This document shows positions 10,001 through 17,627 of a DNA stretch of 64,000 nt, one piece after another. The position numbers were made by a program, and so were the translations under genes. This DNA comes from Chryseobacterium gleum (GTDB lineage: Bacteria > Bacteroidota > Bacteroidia > UBA10329). How positions within the stretch are numbered: position 1 is the stretch's first letter; every line of letters starts with the position of its first letter. The DNA is taken from NCBI GenBank assembly GCA_945903645.1, contig CAMDOM010000006.1, forward strand, positions 1 to 64,000, read 5' to 3'. The notes beneath the pieces were generated by a model that saw only the letters and a program-made list of their open reading frames with translations, did not search any database and was not told where the DNA came from.

Positions 10001-10189
10001 AAACCGTTGTTGAGCAACGGCATACTTTCTTTTTTGAAAAAGCTCAAGTCCAACGCCATATTCACGTTGTGCATCTGTGTCTGCGGCCACGCGTTGGGCC
10101 ACTGCAAAAAATGAAAACAACAAGCATCCTACAGTTAGCACTGCGAGGGCGGCTAGTGGTGTGCCGGATGTAGTGCGAATCAATCCCAT
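7061..10189 (-). CDS. Large periplasmic TPR-repeat protein
   Basis: Product of 1042 residues. An N-terminal hydrophobic signal peptide ends near residue 32 (FAVAQ). The remainder is a long array of tetratricopeptide repeats, visible as repeated helical pairs with motifs such as YYRLNKFDNAVIHFEPAV, YHMGDCHLQSNEKMEA and LNKGLVYYNLNEDQRAL. It ends in an acidic tail (EEDREE). Such exported TPR solenoids usually scaffold envelope protein complexes. It lies immediately upstream of, and coupled to, the outer-membrane barrel gene, which suggests a periplasmic partner for that barrel. It is divergent from the ftsE-like gene. The specific role is unknown. Confidence 0.85.
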   Translation of the reverse strand: MGLIRTTSGTPLAALAVLTVGCLLFSFFAVAQRVAADTDAQREYGVGLELFQKRKYAVAQQRFEAALLRADDLPSIYVENAKYYGALSGLELFNPDGQVEMEEFVKVHSDHPKVGAAHFHLGKYHFTRKHYKEVTAQFALVDAHELDEAYLEEFYFKKGYAHFQQKQFDEAQSAFLHVVKGGKKYRSPGIFYSSYILYSQGKNDLALKGFKELESDALFGSTVPFYILQILYRQEHYEEVVTYGEPLLTRNYSKDKEAEVHRILGESYYRLNKFDNAVIHFEPAVSVMGGNRDDRYKLGYACYSSGQFKKAIGYLEQVVLEEDTMAQLAYYHMGDCHLQSNEKMEARNAFRAASRLSFIETLKEDALFNFAKLAYELSFDPYNEAVQAFSEYIEAHPNSERITESYSFLLKIYLVTKNYEAALNAIDRIPTKSPELKTTYQRVAYTKGTEQFQDLKFERAIHYFQLSEKYIMNPHISAQAKFWRAEAYERMNNPAAALEYYTAFISSPGAIRLAEYGMAYYGIGYVHFNRENYTEAATWFRTYVEQEKQDKARLSDAYMRIGDSYYLQRNTGMAIEFYDKAIKLEQPDADYAIFQLAVCYGIQGNTASKTESLKAMLENYPQTSFAADAKFEIAEGYFFSDNTALALEYFDQVITEHPNSNYVRKAKLNKGLVYYNLNEDQRALPIFKEVAETYPATPEATEALFKIQKIYIEETNVGDFERYMASKNFPDITKGALDTSYYQAAELRYVRGDLSNAIKEFGNYLEKFPNGFFAINAHFYRAESSFQLKMFEDALQDYDHVVKFAKTTFTEKSLLSAGQIYMSKQNYNEALDRFTELEKVAERAENLLESRIGLMQCHFALNAFAKADEYAQLVIRADKVPGDLVNEAHLISAKSALAQNDLRLAEARFQETLLRTNSEIGAEAMYNLAYIKFLNGNYAETERMIFEMVNIFPSYKVWIAKAFILLADNYEKQGDLFQAKLTLQNVVDNYLGVLRDDAQRKLDVIKSNEPQPLQRQDAATFEVEFEQDGKVNPEIFEEDREE

Positions 10190-10200
10190 GTTCTCATCCG

Positions 10201-10208
10201 CTAAATTA
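10201..10208 (-). promoter_or_regulatory. -7-like box (TAATTTAG) for the TPR-barrel operon
   Basis: One mismatch from TAnnTTTG, 11 nt before the ATG at 10189. A TTTA sequence 18 nt further upstream could serve as the -33 element. Confidence 0.35.
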
Positions 10209-10323
10209 GACCCACCATGTAGGGGCTAAATTTTGATTGTGATGTACTTATTAACGCGGAAGTGTTGAAATTATTGGATGGTATGATAAAGTTGTCAAAC
10301 ACTATCCCTAACTGAATAGCATA

Positions 10324-10331
10324 TATCTTTG
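10324..10331 (+). promoter_or_regulatory. -7 promoter box (TATCTTTG) for the FtsE-like ATPase
   Basis: Exact TAnnTTTG match 10 nt before the ATG at 10342, predicting a leader of only a few nucleotides. No -33 TTTG at normal spacing. Confidence 0.5.
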
Positions 10332-10341
10332 GGCCGAAGCA

Positions 10342-11055
10342 ATGAGCCACATGAGCGATAAGGAACACGTCATCAAGTTATCCGATGTTAGAATTTATGT
10401 TCGGGAGAATCTAGTTCTGGATAAAGTGTCGTTTGCGGTAGACCGTGGAGAGTTTATCTATTTAATAGGTCGCACTGGGAGCGGGAAAAGCAGCCTGATG
10501 CGCACGTTGTATGCAGACCTGCAGCTTCGTGAGGGTGAAGGTTCTGTTGCTGGGTACGAATTGAAAGATATTTCCCAAAATGATATTCCCTTCTTGAGAA
10601 GAAAATTGGGAATTGTTTTTCAAGATTTTCAATTGCTAACCGATCGTTCGTTGGAGGAGAATCTAAAGTTTGTGATGCGCGCTACTGGTTGGACGGACAA
10701 GCATAAAATGGATGAGCGCGTGGATGAATTGCTTAAGTTGGTACAGTTGTCTGTTGGGGTGAAAACTAAAATGGCCACCCAGCTTTCTGGTGGCGAGCAG
10801 CAAAGGGTGTCTATTGCGCGTGCATTGGTCAATCACCCGGAAGTCATTTTGGCCGATGAACCAACGGGAAATCTAGATCCCGAAACCTCTGATGGCATAT
10901 TGCAATTGATGATTGATATAACCGCGAAAGGAACGAGTGTGATTCTAGCCACGCACAATTATTCCTTTTTCGAAAAGCATCCTGCTCGCACGCTTAAATG
11001 TGAAAGCGGGTATTTGATAGATACCCTACAACGGGTGAGTAAAGAAGATTTTTAA
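10342..11055 (+). CDS. ftsE: FtsE-like ABC transporter ATP-binding protein
   Basis: Product of 237 residues with a full ABC ATPase set: Walker A GRTGSGKSS (43-51), Q-loop Gln94, signature LSGGEQQR (148-155), Walker B ILADEPTG (169-176) and switch His205. Size and the NLDPETS sequence fit the FtsE/LolD branch. FtsE with FtsX controls peptidoglycan hydrolases at division; LolD drives lipoprotein release. No ftsX lies adjacent, so the membrane partner must be elsewhere. An in-frame ATG at 10351 is an alternative start, just downstream of the predicted transcription start. Confidence 0.7.
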   Translation: MSHMSDKEHVIKLSDVRIYVRENLVLDKVSFAVDRGEFIYLIGRTGSGKSSLMRTLYADLQLREGEGSVAGYELKDISQNDIPFLRRKLGIVFQDFQLLTDRSLEENLKFVMRATGWTDKHKMDERVDELLKLVQLSVGVKTKMATQLSGGEQQRVSIARALVNHPEVILADEPTGNLDPETSDGILQLMIDITAKGTSVILATHNYSFFEKHPARTLKCESGYLIDTLQRVSKEDF

Positions 11056-11076
11056 GCGCTGATTTCCCCTTTCCTA

Positions 11077-11628
11077 TTAGCGAAAACTGCTAACTAGATA
11101 AACAACTATGGATATGCTCATGCATATTACACCAATCACCACAACGGGATGAATTTTTACCAAAGCTGTGGAGCCTAGTTTATCCGGTTTTACTGCTAGA
11201 ATAAAATCATCAAAGAGCCTGCTGTATAACGTGAGAAGATTTTCTCCGTTAATTTTACGGAAACGTTTATTGGCAAAATAGAGCGCCACTACACAGGCAA
11301 AAGCAAAAGTGCAGCACACGAGGGCAAACAAAGCAAGAAATTGCTCTTTGCTAGAGCGTCTGCGTTGTTGTTGGGTGAGTCTATTTATCGTCTCTTCGTA
11401 AGACGCGAGAATTAAACCATCTAACGCATTCAGCTCGGCATTCAACTGGCCCGTTTTTTCAGTTGAATTATCTAATGAATCTGATTTTAGTTGAGATAAC
11501 TGCGATACTAGTTTGGTTCGTTGGATGAGTAGTTCATGACGTGAACCCACATCGGCAAAGGCATCCTGACTTACGGATAGAACCAAAACAGAAATGCAAA
11601 CAACTAGCGAGCGAATAAAATGCATCAT
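11077..11628 (-). CDS. Hypothetical membrane protein with coiled coil
   Basis: Product of 183 residues that I do not recognise. An N-terminal signal peptide (cleavage near DAFA, residue 26) is followed by a charged helical stretch likely to form a coiled coil (residues 30-95, Leu/Ser-rich with QQQRRRSS at the end). There is a transmembrane helix at about 98-118 (LFALVCCTFAFACVVALYF) and another at the C-terminus (about 160-182). It converges on the ftsE-like gene with 21 bp between stops, and follows tRNA-Val on the same strand behind a hairpin. Function unknown. Confidence 0.65.
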   Translation of the reverse strand: MMHFIRSLVVCISVLVLSVSQDAFADVGSRHELLIQRTKLVSQLSQLKSDSLDNSTEKTGQLNAELNALDGLILASYEETINRLTQQQRRRSSKEQFLALFALVCCTFAFACVVALYFANKRFRKINGENLLTLYSRLFDDFILAVKPDKLGSTALVKIHPVVVIGVICMSISIVVYLVSSFR

Positions 11629-11629
11629 T

Positions 11630-11651
11630 CAAAACACGCCCTACAGGGCGT
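11630..11651 (-). terminator. Hairpin terminator after tRNA-Val
   Basis: On the minus strand ACGCCC-TGTA-GGGCGT forms a 6-bp GC-rich stem with a tetraloop, followed by TGTTTTG. It lies between the tRNA 3' end and the ATG at 11628, so it could end the tRNA transcript. Confidence 0.5.
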
Positions 11652-11669
11652 TGAGGAAGAAATTTATGT

Positions 11670-11743
11670 GAGCATTACTGGATTCGAACCAGTGACCCCC
11701 ACCTTGTCGAGGTGGTGCTCTAAACCAGCTGAGCTAAATGCCC
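11670..11743 (-). tRNA. tRNA-Val, anticodon GAC
   Basis: The minus strand folds into a complete cloverleaf. The acceptor stem GGGCATT/AATGCTC pairs over 7 bp with one G-U. The D arm is GCTC..GAGC, the anticodon stem CCACC/GGTGG has loop TCGACAA (anticodon GAC), and the T arm is ACTGG/CCAGT with loop TTCGAAT. The discriminator base is A at 11669. CCA is not encoded. Confidence 0.95.
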
Positions 11744-11754
11744 TAGGGCAAAGG

Positions 11755-11762
11755 CAAAAGTA
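11755..11762 (-). promoter_or_regulatory. -7 promoter box (TACTTTTG) for tRNA-Val
   Basis: Exact TAnnTTTG on the minus strand, 11 nt upstream of the mature tRNA 5' end. Confidence 0.5.
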
Positions 11763-11924
11763 ACCTTCTGTATCAAATGAAACGGGAGGTTATTTGGGCA
11801 AGTCGAGCCTCCATTTTTGGTGTAGAATCTTACTAAATTGATATAGGTCAATCCTTTGAAAAGTTGTAATTTCCGCCCCGAAAAATTAGCGTGTGTTGCG
11901 CTTCTAGTCTCAAAATAACGTTGG

Positions 11925-13727
11925 ATGAGATTCAAATCTTTTGCAAGTGCCCTAAGTGTGGTTTGCACACTTTTAGTGGTCTCTGTTTCTGCTCAAAATA
12001 ATGTGGGTGTAGGAACCACAACTCCCGATTTAAGCGCCATTATGGACATCTCTGCTACCGACAGAGGAGTGCTTGTGCCGCGCACAGATACCCTAAGTAT
12101 CACAGCTCCAGCTACTGGCCTACTGATTTACACACCGACAGATAGTGCGTTTTGGTATTTTGATGGTGTGTATTGGCGTTCGGCATTTGGCCCACAGAGT
12201 AATTTACCACTTCTGTTGCCCAACGGAACATTTGGTCAAACGTTATATTACGACACGATTACCAACGTGGGTTGGACAGCAACAAGTTTTCTGTGGAACA
12301 GTAGCAATCAAATTGGGGTAAATACCTCCAATCCAGATGGAAGCGCCATTATGGAAATTGTATCGCGTTCTCAGGGTTTCCTTCCTCCACGCATGACAGA
12401 GGCTGAGCGCGATGCTATCGCCAATCCAGCGCAAGGACTTGTAGTGTTCAATCTTTCTGACAGCACATTGGATATTTTCAATGGCAACTGTTGGTTGGCG
12501 TCTTATCAGCAAAATTGCACCGATTGTATTCTAACAGCTGTGCCAAGTGGCATTGCGGGCACCATAGCCCGCGTTGTGGTAGATTCTATCCAATTTCAAA
12601 TTGCTATTACCCAGATAAATGGGTCTCCTCAGAATATCGCATTGCAATTAATGTCTGCACTTCCTACCGGGGTAACGGCAAATTTTAGCGCCAATCCTAC
12701 GTTTTCTACTAGTACTGTGGATGTCACGTTTCAAGCTTCACCGTTTGCACCAGCTGGAATATTTCCCATCGTAATTCAAGTGTTGTGCGGTGGTAGCACG
12801 GTCAATATTATATATTCTTTAACCATTCTCCCTTGCTATGTGGTAGATGTGACCAACAGTACCGACAACTACAATCTAGGTGTCGAGCTTTATTTGGCGT
12901 ATCCAACTGCGCCAACAAATCAACCTGTATGTGTGGTAAATAATATCGCTTCGGGGGTCACGATAAGTAGTCCTGATGTGGCGGTTCCTGCTTACACTAC
13001 CGGTAATTTACCAGCGGGTTCTTTAATAGCTATTGTGAATGCAGGCAACATCATTGGCAAAGGTGGTGATGGAGGTGATGCCTACGACCCTGCTCTTGGT
13101 TGGACTGGCGATGGTATAAATGGTGGAACTGCTGTCGACCTTACGCAGGATGCTGACATTATCAACAATTTTAACATATTTGGTGGCGGTGGTGGTGGTA
13201 ATGCCATGGCATTCGCCATTAGTACAGGCAACTTGATTCCGCCTCCAGCTCCGGCATTTGGGTTCTTTGTAGGTTCAGGTGGTGGCGGTGGTGCAGGCGG
13301 TGGCCTTGGTGGCGACCAACCTCCTGGGCTTATTGGGCTCTCGTTTTATACGGGTGGTGCCGATGCTACAAGCGGTCAGTTTGGCGTAGCAGGAAATGGC
13401 GGCATTCTCAATTTCCCCATACCATTTACTGTAGGCCCTGCACAAGTGGTGCTCAACCCAAACACCATTGGTGGTAATGGCGGTGAATATGGATACCCAG
13501 GCACTTCTGGTGTTTTTCAGTTAACCATTACGGTGAATGTTATTGTGAACGTTCCGTTTATTGGAAACATCGTAATTCCTGTGGTTTCCAACCTAAATCT
13601 GCCAATACCAGTGCCGCCACCATTGGTTGGTGCAGCGGGCTATGCGGTGCAGCGCAATGGATTTGCTACAACTATTCCCGACAACCTTTACAACACATCT
13701 TTCTTAAGAGGACAAGTTGGACCTTAG
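11925..13727 (+). CDS. Secreted surface protein with VGxGT modules and Gly-rich C-terminal half
   Basis: Product of 600 residues. A signal peptide ends near residue 24 (SVSAQ). Two copies of a module follow, one starting NNVGVGTTTPDLSAIMDIS and one QIGVNTSNPDGSAIMEI. Each continues with G-x-L-x-PR and a short segment ending in a Trp-containing loop (YFDGVYW; FNGNCW). The same module opens the collagen-like protein at 27110. A Cys-containing Ig-like segment follows. The C-terminal half is glycine-rich, with runs such as GGGGGGN, SGGGGGAGGGLGG and GGNGGEYG, resembling Gly-rich tips of receptor-binding fibres. No type A or CHU_C sorting domain is present, so the export route beyond Sec is unclear. 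Function unknown; a surface fibre is an inference. Confidence 0.7.
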   Translation: MRFKSFASALSVVCTLLVVSVSAQNNVGVGTTTPDLSAIMDISATDRGVLVPRTDTLSITAPATGLLIYTPTDSAFWYFDGVYWRSAFGPQSNLPLLLPNGTFGQTLYYDTITNVGWTATSFLWNSSNQIGVNTSNPDGSAIMEIVSRSQGFLPPRMTEAERDAIANPAQGLVVFNLSDSTLDIFNGNCWLASYQQNCTDCILTAVPSGIAGTIARVVVDSIQFQIAITQINGSPQNIALQLMSALPTGVTANFSANPTFSTSTVDVTFQASPFAPAGIFPIVIQVLCGGSTVNIIYSLTILPCYVVDVTNSTDNYNLGVELYLAYPTAPTNQPVCVVNNIASGVTISSPDVAVPAYTTGNLPAGSLIAIVNAGNIIGKGGDGGDAYDPALGWTGDGINGGTAVDLTQDADIINNFNIFGGGGGGNAMAFAISTGNLIPPPAPAFGFFVGSGGGGGAGGGLGGDQPPGLIGLSFYTGGADATSGQFGVAGNGGILNFPIPFTVGPAQVVLNPNTIGGNGGEYGYPGTSGVFQLTITVNVIVNVPFIGNIVIPVVSNLNLPIPVPPPLVGAAGYAVQRNGFATTIPDNLYNTSFLRGQVGP

Positions 13728-13781
13728 GTAGGTACGAAGCAAGAAAAGGCAATTGATTTAATTATCTATAAGAAGGAAACA

Positions 13782-14375
13782 ATGAAGAGAGTCATAAAAA
13801 ATACTAGTGTTGCGTTTGGATTGATCTGGTTGGCTGTAGGTTCAGCGATGGCACAATCTGGGTTTGAGGGTGTGATTACTATGACCACTACCAATGCCGA
13901 AATAAAGGAAAAAGCAGAGTTGACATGGTATTTGAAAACGGAAAGCAGCCGCATGGATGTGCGTTCTAGTGCCGATGGTCATACATCGGAGTATTCCATT
14001 ATTTCGGATGCGAAAGGGATTGATATGGTTTCGAAAGGCCATGTAACGCCCATTGCAGCCAAGGATATGCGCACCACCAATGCAGCCATGTCCCTGCTAG
14101 ACGAAGCTAAAGGCCAAAAAGCGAATGGCTTCGATTGCATCAAGCGCACCTACACCGATGGCACCAACGATGTTACCTATTGGTTGGCCACAGGGCTTAA
14201 AGTAGGTTTCAGCGACCTCCCCCTATTCTTCCGCAGAAATATGCCTCGGTTGGAGGACAATCTTTTTCCCGTAAAAATGGAAAAGCGCGATGCAGAAGGC
14301 AAGGTACTGCTAACGCAGGATGTGCTTTCGGTGTCAGCCTCTACGGTGGATGCTGCTAAGTTTGATAGAAAATAA
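13782..14375 (+). CDS. DUF4412-type exported protein
   Basis: Product of 197 residues with a signal peptide (cleavage after SAMAQ, residue 25). The mature part starts SGFEGVITM and continues with strands such as AELTWYLKTESSRMDV and DCIKRTYTDGTNDVTYWLATGL. This pattern is typical of DUF4412 periplasmic proteins, which have a lipoprotein-carrier-like half-barrel. The gene is 54 bp after the Gly-rich surface protein with no terminator between them, so they may share a transcript; a strong terminator follows it. Function of the family is not known. Confidence 0.65.
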   Translation: MKRVIKNTSVAFGLIWLAVGSAMAQSGFEGVITMTTTNAEIKEKAELTWYLKTESSRMDVRSSADGHTSEYSIISDAKGIDMVSKGHVTPIAAKDMRTTNAAMSLLDEAKGQKANGFDCIKRTYTDGTNDVTYWLATGLKVGFSDLPLFFRRNMPRLEDNLFPVKMEKRDAEGKVLLTQDVLSVSASTVDAAKFDRK

Positions 14376-14396
14376 ACTACACCTATAAATATAATG

Positions 14397-14421
14397 AACG
14401 GCCTCCCAAGGGCCGTTTTTT
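14397..14421 (+). terminator. Rho-independent terminator
   Basis: AACGGCC and GGCCGTT form a 7-bp stem with a 7-nt loop, followed by a run of six T. It closes the unit ending with the DUF4412 gene. Confidence 0.85.
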
Positions 14422-14454
14422 ATATAAAGTCCTACCAACTTAATTCGCATTGCC

Positions 14455-15588
14455 ATGAAAATTGTTCTAAATAGTCTGAAAATTTTAGCGGTTGTGCTGC
14501 TCCTCGTAGTCGGTGGATTGTATGCCGCGGGCAATCAATTTTTGTTAAAAGGACTTTGGGCTACTTACCTCCATGGCGATGTGACGGCCACTATAGATGA
14601 TGCTTCTTATTTTGATACGCGAACTATTGAAGCTGGTGCGCCACAGCCGTGGCCATTAGCTGCCAACTACAATAAAATGACCTTGCCCGCTGCATTGCGC
14701 ACCAGTTTGGAGCGAACCGAATCTGTGGCATTTCTGATAGTGAAGGCAGGCGAAATTGAGTATGAAGAATACTGGGACGATTATAGTGATTCATCGCGTA
14801 GCAATTCCTTTAGTATGGCCAAAAGCATTACTACCATGTTGACCCAATGCGCCATACAAGATGGATACATAAAAGGATGGGACCAAAAGGTAATCGATTA
14901 TTTGCCCGAGCTAAAAGGGGAATTTGCCAGCCAACTTACCCTGCGCAACTTGAGCACCATGACTGCAGGATTAGATTTTAACGAGCACTACACCAATCCT
15001 TTCGATATTACTGCTAAGCTATACTACGGAAGCGATGCTGGAAAATTACTGTTCGATAATGTGCCCGTAGATACTGTACCCGGCACCTACGAGTATCAAA
15101 GCGGTGCCACCCAATTGCTTGGGCTTTGTGTGATGAAAGCCACGAGCAGTTCCTTAGCAAGTTACGCTTCCGAAAAACTTTGGAAACCGTTAGGCGCAGA
15201 ACATGATGCCCAATGGCATTTGGATAGCAAAGACGGAAAGGAGTTGGCATTTTGCTGTTTCAATACCAACGCCCGCGATTTTGCACGATTTGGGCAAATG
15301 ATGCTTCACCATGGCAAATGGAATGGAGCCCAAGTATTGGATAGCTCATTTACCGCTATGGCAACCGTTGGTTTTGATGTTCCCTATTATGGCCATAGCT
15401 TTTGGGTGTATGATGATGAAGGGACGCACATTTTCTATCAGCGCGGCATATTGGGTCAATATATTATTGTGATACCCGAACACGATCTTGTAATAGTGCG
15501 GTTGGGACATGCCAAAGAAGACCCAGTAAACAATCATTCCCAGGATTTTAGAGAGATTGTAAAAGAAGTGCTGGCATTGCAGCGGTAG
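14455..15588 (+). CDS. Membrane-anchored serine hydrolase, beta-lactamase (class C) fold
   Basis: Product of 377 residues. A single N-terminal hydrophobic helix (residues 8-25) acts as anchor or uncleaved signal. The S-x-x-K motif is SMAK at 120-123 (Ser120 nucleophile, Lys123 base), with a Tyr-x-Ser second motif in TYEYQSGATQ and a C-terminal GILGQY element in the place of the KTG box. This pattern fits the esterase/6-aminohexanoate-dimer-hydrolase branch of the beta-lactamase superfamily rather than a true beta-lactamase. Substrate unknown. A weak promoter box TAATTCG lies 7 nt before the ATG, just behind the preceding terminator. Confidence 0.85.
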   Translation: MKIVLNSLKILAVVLLLVVGGLYAAGNQFLLKGLWATYLHGDVTATIDDASYFDTRTIEAGAPQPWPLAANYNKMTLPAALRTSLERTESVAFLIVKAGEIEYEEYWDDYSDSSRSNSFSMAKSITTMLTQCAIQDGYIKGWDQKVIDYLPELKGEFASQLTLRNLSTMTAGLDFNEHYTNPFDITAKLYYGSDAGKLLFDNVPVDTVPGTYEYQSGATQLLGLCVMKATSSSLASYASEKLWKPLGAEHDAQWHLDSKDGKELAFCCFNTNARDFARFGQMMLHHGKWNGAQVLDSSFTAMATVGFDVPYYGHSFWVYDDEGTHIFYQRGILGQYIIVIPEHDLVIVRLGHAKEDPVNNHSQDFREIVKEVLALQR

Positions 15589-15726
15589 TTTTCATGGTCA
15601 CTCGGGTAAATTAGAGCCTGAGTCTTGATTGGACAAATGGCGCCAATGAGTTTGAACTCGTTTGGGCCCCATTATTCTTGCCCATTCGTTAAGAAACATT
15701 AAGATTGCATTATCAAAAAGTGAAAA

Positions 15727-15742
15727 CGCCCAGCGGAGGGCG
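15727..15742 (+). other. GC-rich hairpin in the leader of the ECF operon
   Basis: CGCCC-AGCGGA-GGGCG forms a 5-bp GC stem 35 nt before the GTG start of the sigma gene. There is no T-run, so it is not a terminator. It may affect translation or be incidental. The rest of 15589-15777 shows no other clear element and no TAnnTTTG box near the start. Confidence 0.3.
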
Positions 15743-15777
15743 GCAACCCTTAATGCTCACCCTCGTCAAACTATAGC

Positions 15778-16353
15778 GTGCAACCAAACAAAGACAACCA
15801 TGACCATCTGATTGCAGGTTGTTTGAACAACGACCGAAGAAGTCAGCAACGCATGTATGAATTATTCTATGGAAAAATGCTAAGTGTGTGCATGAGATAT
15901 ACCCGCAATGACGACCAAGCCCAAGATTTGGTGCAGGAAGGTTTCATTAAGGTATTTGCGCATTTGCACAAATACAAGAACGATGGTTCGTTTGAAGGCT
16001 GGGTGCGCAGAATTTTTGTAAACAACGCCATCGACTCGTTTCGTAGAAAAAAACAAGACCACATTTTACCCGATAACGATTTTCACCTGCTCAACCTATC
16101 GGACGATACGGACGAGCACGCCTTTATGGACGAAGAGGTGAAACACATACAACCCGAAGATGTGGTGGCCGCTATGCAGCAACTTTCGCCTGCATATCAA
16201 ATGGTGTTCAACTTATATGTGATGGAGAAATATTCGCATCAAGAAATAGCAGATAAGCTGGACATCAACATAGGCACCTCTAAGTCCAACCTCTCTAAGG
16301 CGAGAGTGAACATGAAAAAGATTTTAAGCAAACAATTCACCGATTTCACGTGA
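15778..16353 (+). CDS. ECF-type RNA polymerase sigma factor
   Basis: Product of 191 residues. Sigma region 2 spans about 22-93, with DQAQDLVQEGFIKVF and FEGWVRRIFVNNAIDSFRR. Region 4 spans about 128-183, with AMQQLSPAYQMVFNLYVMEKYSHQEIADKL in pieces and a GTSKSNLSKAR recognition helix. It starts at GTG 15778; the next in-frame ATG (residue 26) would remove part of region 2.1, so GTG is preferred. It is the first gene of a coupled operon: its TGA overlaps the GTG of the next gene by 4 nt. No housekeeping -7 box is seen near the start, compatible with self-regulation from a sigma-specific promoter (inference). Confidence 0.92.
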   Translation: MQPNKDNHDHLIAGCLNNDRRSQQRMYELFYGKMLSVCMRYTRNDDQAQDLVQEGFIKVFAHLHKYKNDGSFEGWVRRIFVNNAIDSFRRKKQDHILPDNDFHLLNLSDDTDEHAFMDEEVKHIQPEDVVAAMQQLSPAYQMVFNLYVMEKYSHQEIADKLDINIGTSKSNLSKARVNMKKILSKQFTDFT

Positions 16354-17627
16354 AAGACACAAATTCCAACCCATTTGACGACCAGATAAGACAAACCCTC
16401 GAAGGATTTGAAATGCCTTACGATGCTGCTGCATGGACTCAATTTGAAGCCATGCTACCCGTGCAACCCACACCATCGGTAGGCAATGTTGACGGGCTAA
16501 AAGGTGCTGCTGCCTTGGCACTTATAGCTGCTGCAGGCGCAGTAGTTTGCATACTTTGGCCCGCCCAACCCAATTCTAAGGTTGCTACAGTGGCTGCGCA
16601 GCAGGAAATTGTAATGGAAGAGGCTGTTGCCCCAACGCCAAGCACTACAAATTCAACTCTGTTAACCAGCGAAGCGGAGCAATCTGAACCAACTAAAGCT
16701 GTAACAAGCATTGGTGGTGTTGATGCGAAAATGGCAGCAAATCAGGAGGAGCCCACTATTTCGGCTGTATCGGCCAATCCGCCCATAGCTACTGAACGTA
16801 CTGGAACATCAGAACGGAGCAACTCACCAGCACCTCAAAGAACTGAGAGCGCTCCGCAAGCAGAGGTCAGTTTGACGCTAGAAATGAGTGAAATATCAGT
16901 GTGTGAAGGCGAGCAAGTGAGCTTCACACCTGGAGCTTCTATTGGTGGCATGCGCTATTCATGGAACTTTGGCGATGGCGAGCAAAGTATCAAAAGCGCA
17001 CCAGTGAAGGCATTTGAAAATGCGGGAACTTATGATGTGAAATTGACGGCTACCAAAGAGGGTCGCTCGTGGGAACGCACCGAGACCATCGAAGTGAAAC
17101 CTGCTCCTGTGGCGCGCATCATTGGAATAGAAACCATGAAAGGAAATCTTCCTCTTGTTACACTGAAAGCAGAATTGCAAGACGGGGAAAGCTCCACATG
17201 GGCATTTGGCGATGGCCGTTTGGTTGCCGAATCGGAGGTAAAGCATTTATTCCGGAAAAGAGATACTGCTGTGGTCATCCTCACTGTTGCGAATGCGCAA
17301 GGCTGCACATCAAGCGAAAAAATGAACTTGCCGATGGCTAAGGATTTTAATTTGTTTGCCAATTCGGCTTTTACACCCAATGGCGATATAACCAATGAGG
17401 TGTTTTTGCCAAAAGCATTAGAAGCAATGGACTGCGCATTTGAGATGACTATTCGCGATGCAAAAGGAACAGTTTTGTTCCGCACATCGAGTGCAGATAA
17501 GCCTTGGGATGGTCGCGACAATTCTGGCACATTGCAACCCAAAGGATTGTATTTTTGGACGGTTGTGTTGAAAGACCCGATTGTAGTTGACCGAGTTTTT
17601 ACTGGTGATATTACATTGCTTCAATGA
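16350..17627 (+). CDS. Membrane-anchored PKD/CHU_C protein, candidate anti-sigma or sensor partner of the ECF factor
   Basis: Product of 425 residues from a GTG start overlapping the sigma gene by 4 nt. It has no cleavable signal peptide. Residues 1-50 are a cytoplasmic segment with the motif MPYDAAAWTQFEAML, of a kind often found after ECF genes in Bacteroidota. One transmembrane helix spans about 50-70. A Ser/Thr/Pro/Glu-rich linker follows to about 170, then PKD domains at about 172-249 (YSWNFGDG) and 252-328 (STWAFGDG). A complete CHU_C-like domain fills 336-425 (FTPNGD, PWDGRD). The layout is that of a transmembrane anti-sigma factor whose sensory part resembles T9SS adhesins. Anti-sigma activity is an inference from position and topology; no known anti-sigma domain is recognised. 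Confidence 0.7.
   Translation: MKDTNSNPFDDQIRQTLEGFEMPYDAAAWTQFEAMLPVQPTPSVGNVDGLKGAAALALIAAAGAVVCILWPAQPNSKVATVAAQQEIVMEEAVAPTPSTTNSTLLTSEAEQSEPTKAVTSIGGVDAKMAANQEEPTISAVSANPPIATERTGTSERSNSPAPQRTESAPQAEVSLTLEMSEISVCEGEQVSFTPGASIGGMRYSWNFGDGEQSIKSAPVKAFENAGTYDVKLTATKEGRSWERTETIEVKPAPVARIIGIETMKGNLPLVTLKAELQDGESSTWAFGDGRLVAESEVKHLFRKRDTAVVILTVANAQGCTSSEKMNLPMAKDFNLFANSAFTPNGDITNEVFLPKALEAMDCAFEMTIRDAKGTVLFRTSSADKPWDGRDNSGTLQPKGLYFWTVVLKDPIVVDRVFTGDITLLQ

Noticed and set aside
14455-15588. Beta-lactamase resistance gene
   Set aside because: SxxK is present but the KTG box is replaced by a GILGQY-type element and the sequence fits the esterase/dimer-hydrolase branch; no basis to call antibiotic resistance.
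17030-17542. 170-codon antisense frame inside the membrane-anchored CHU_C gene
   Set aside because: No domain or export signal; the plus-strand frame has PKD and CHU_C motifs throughout.
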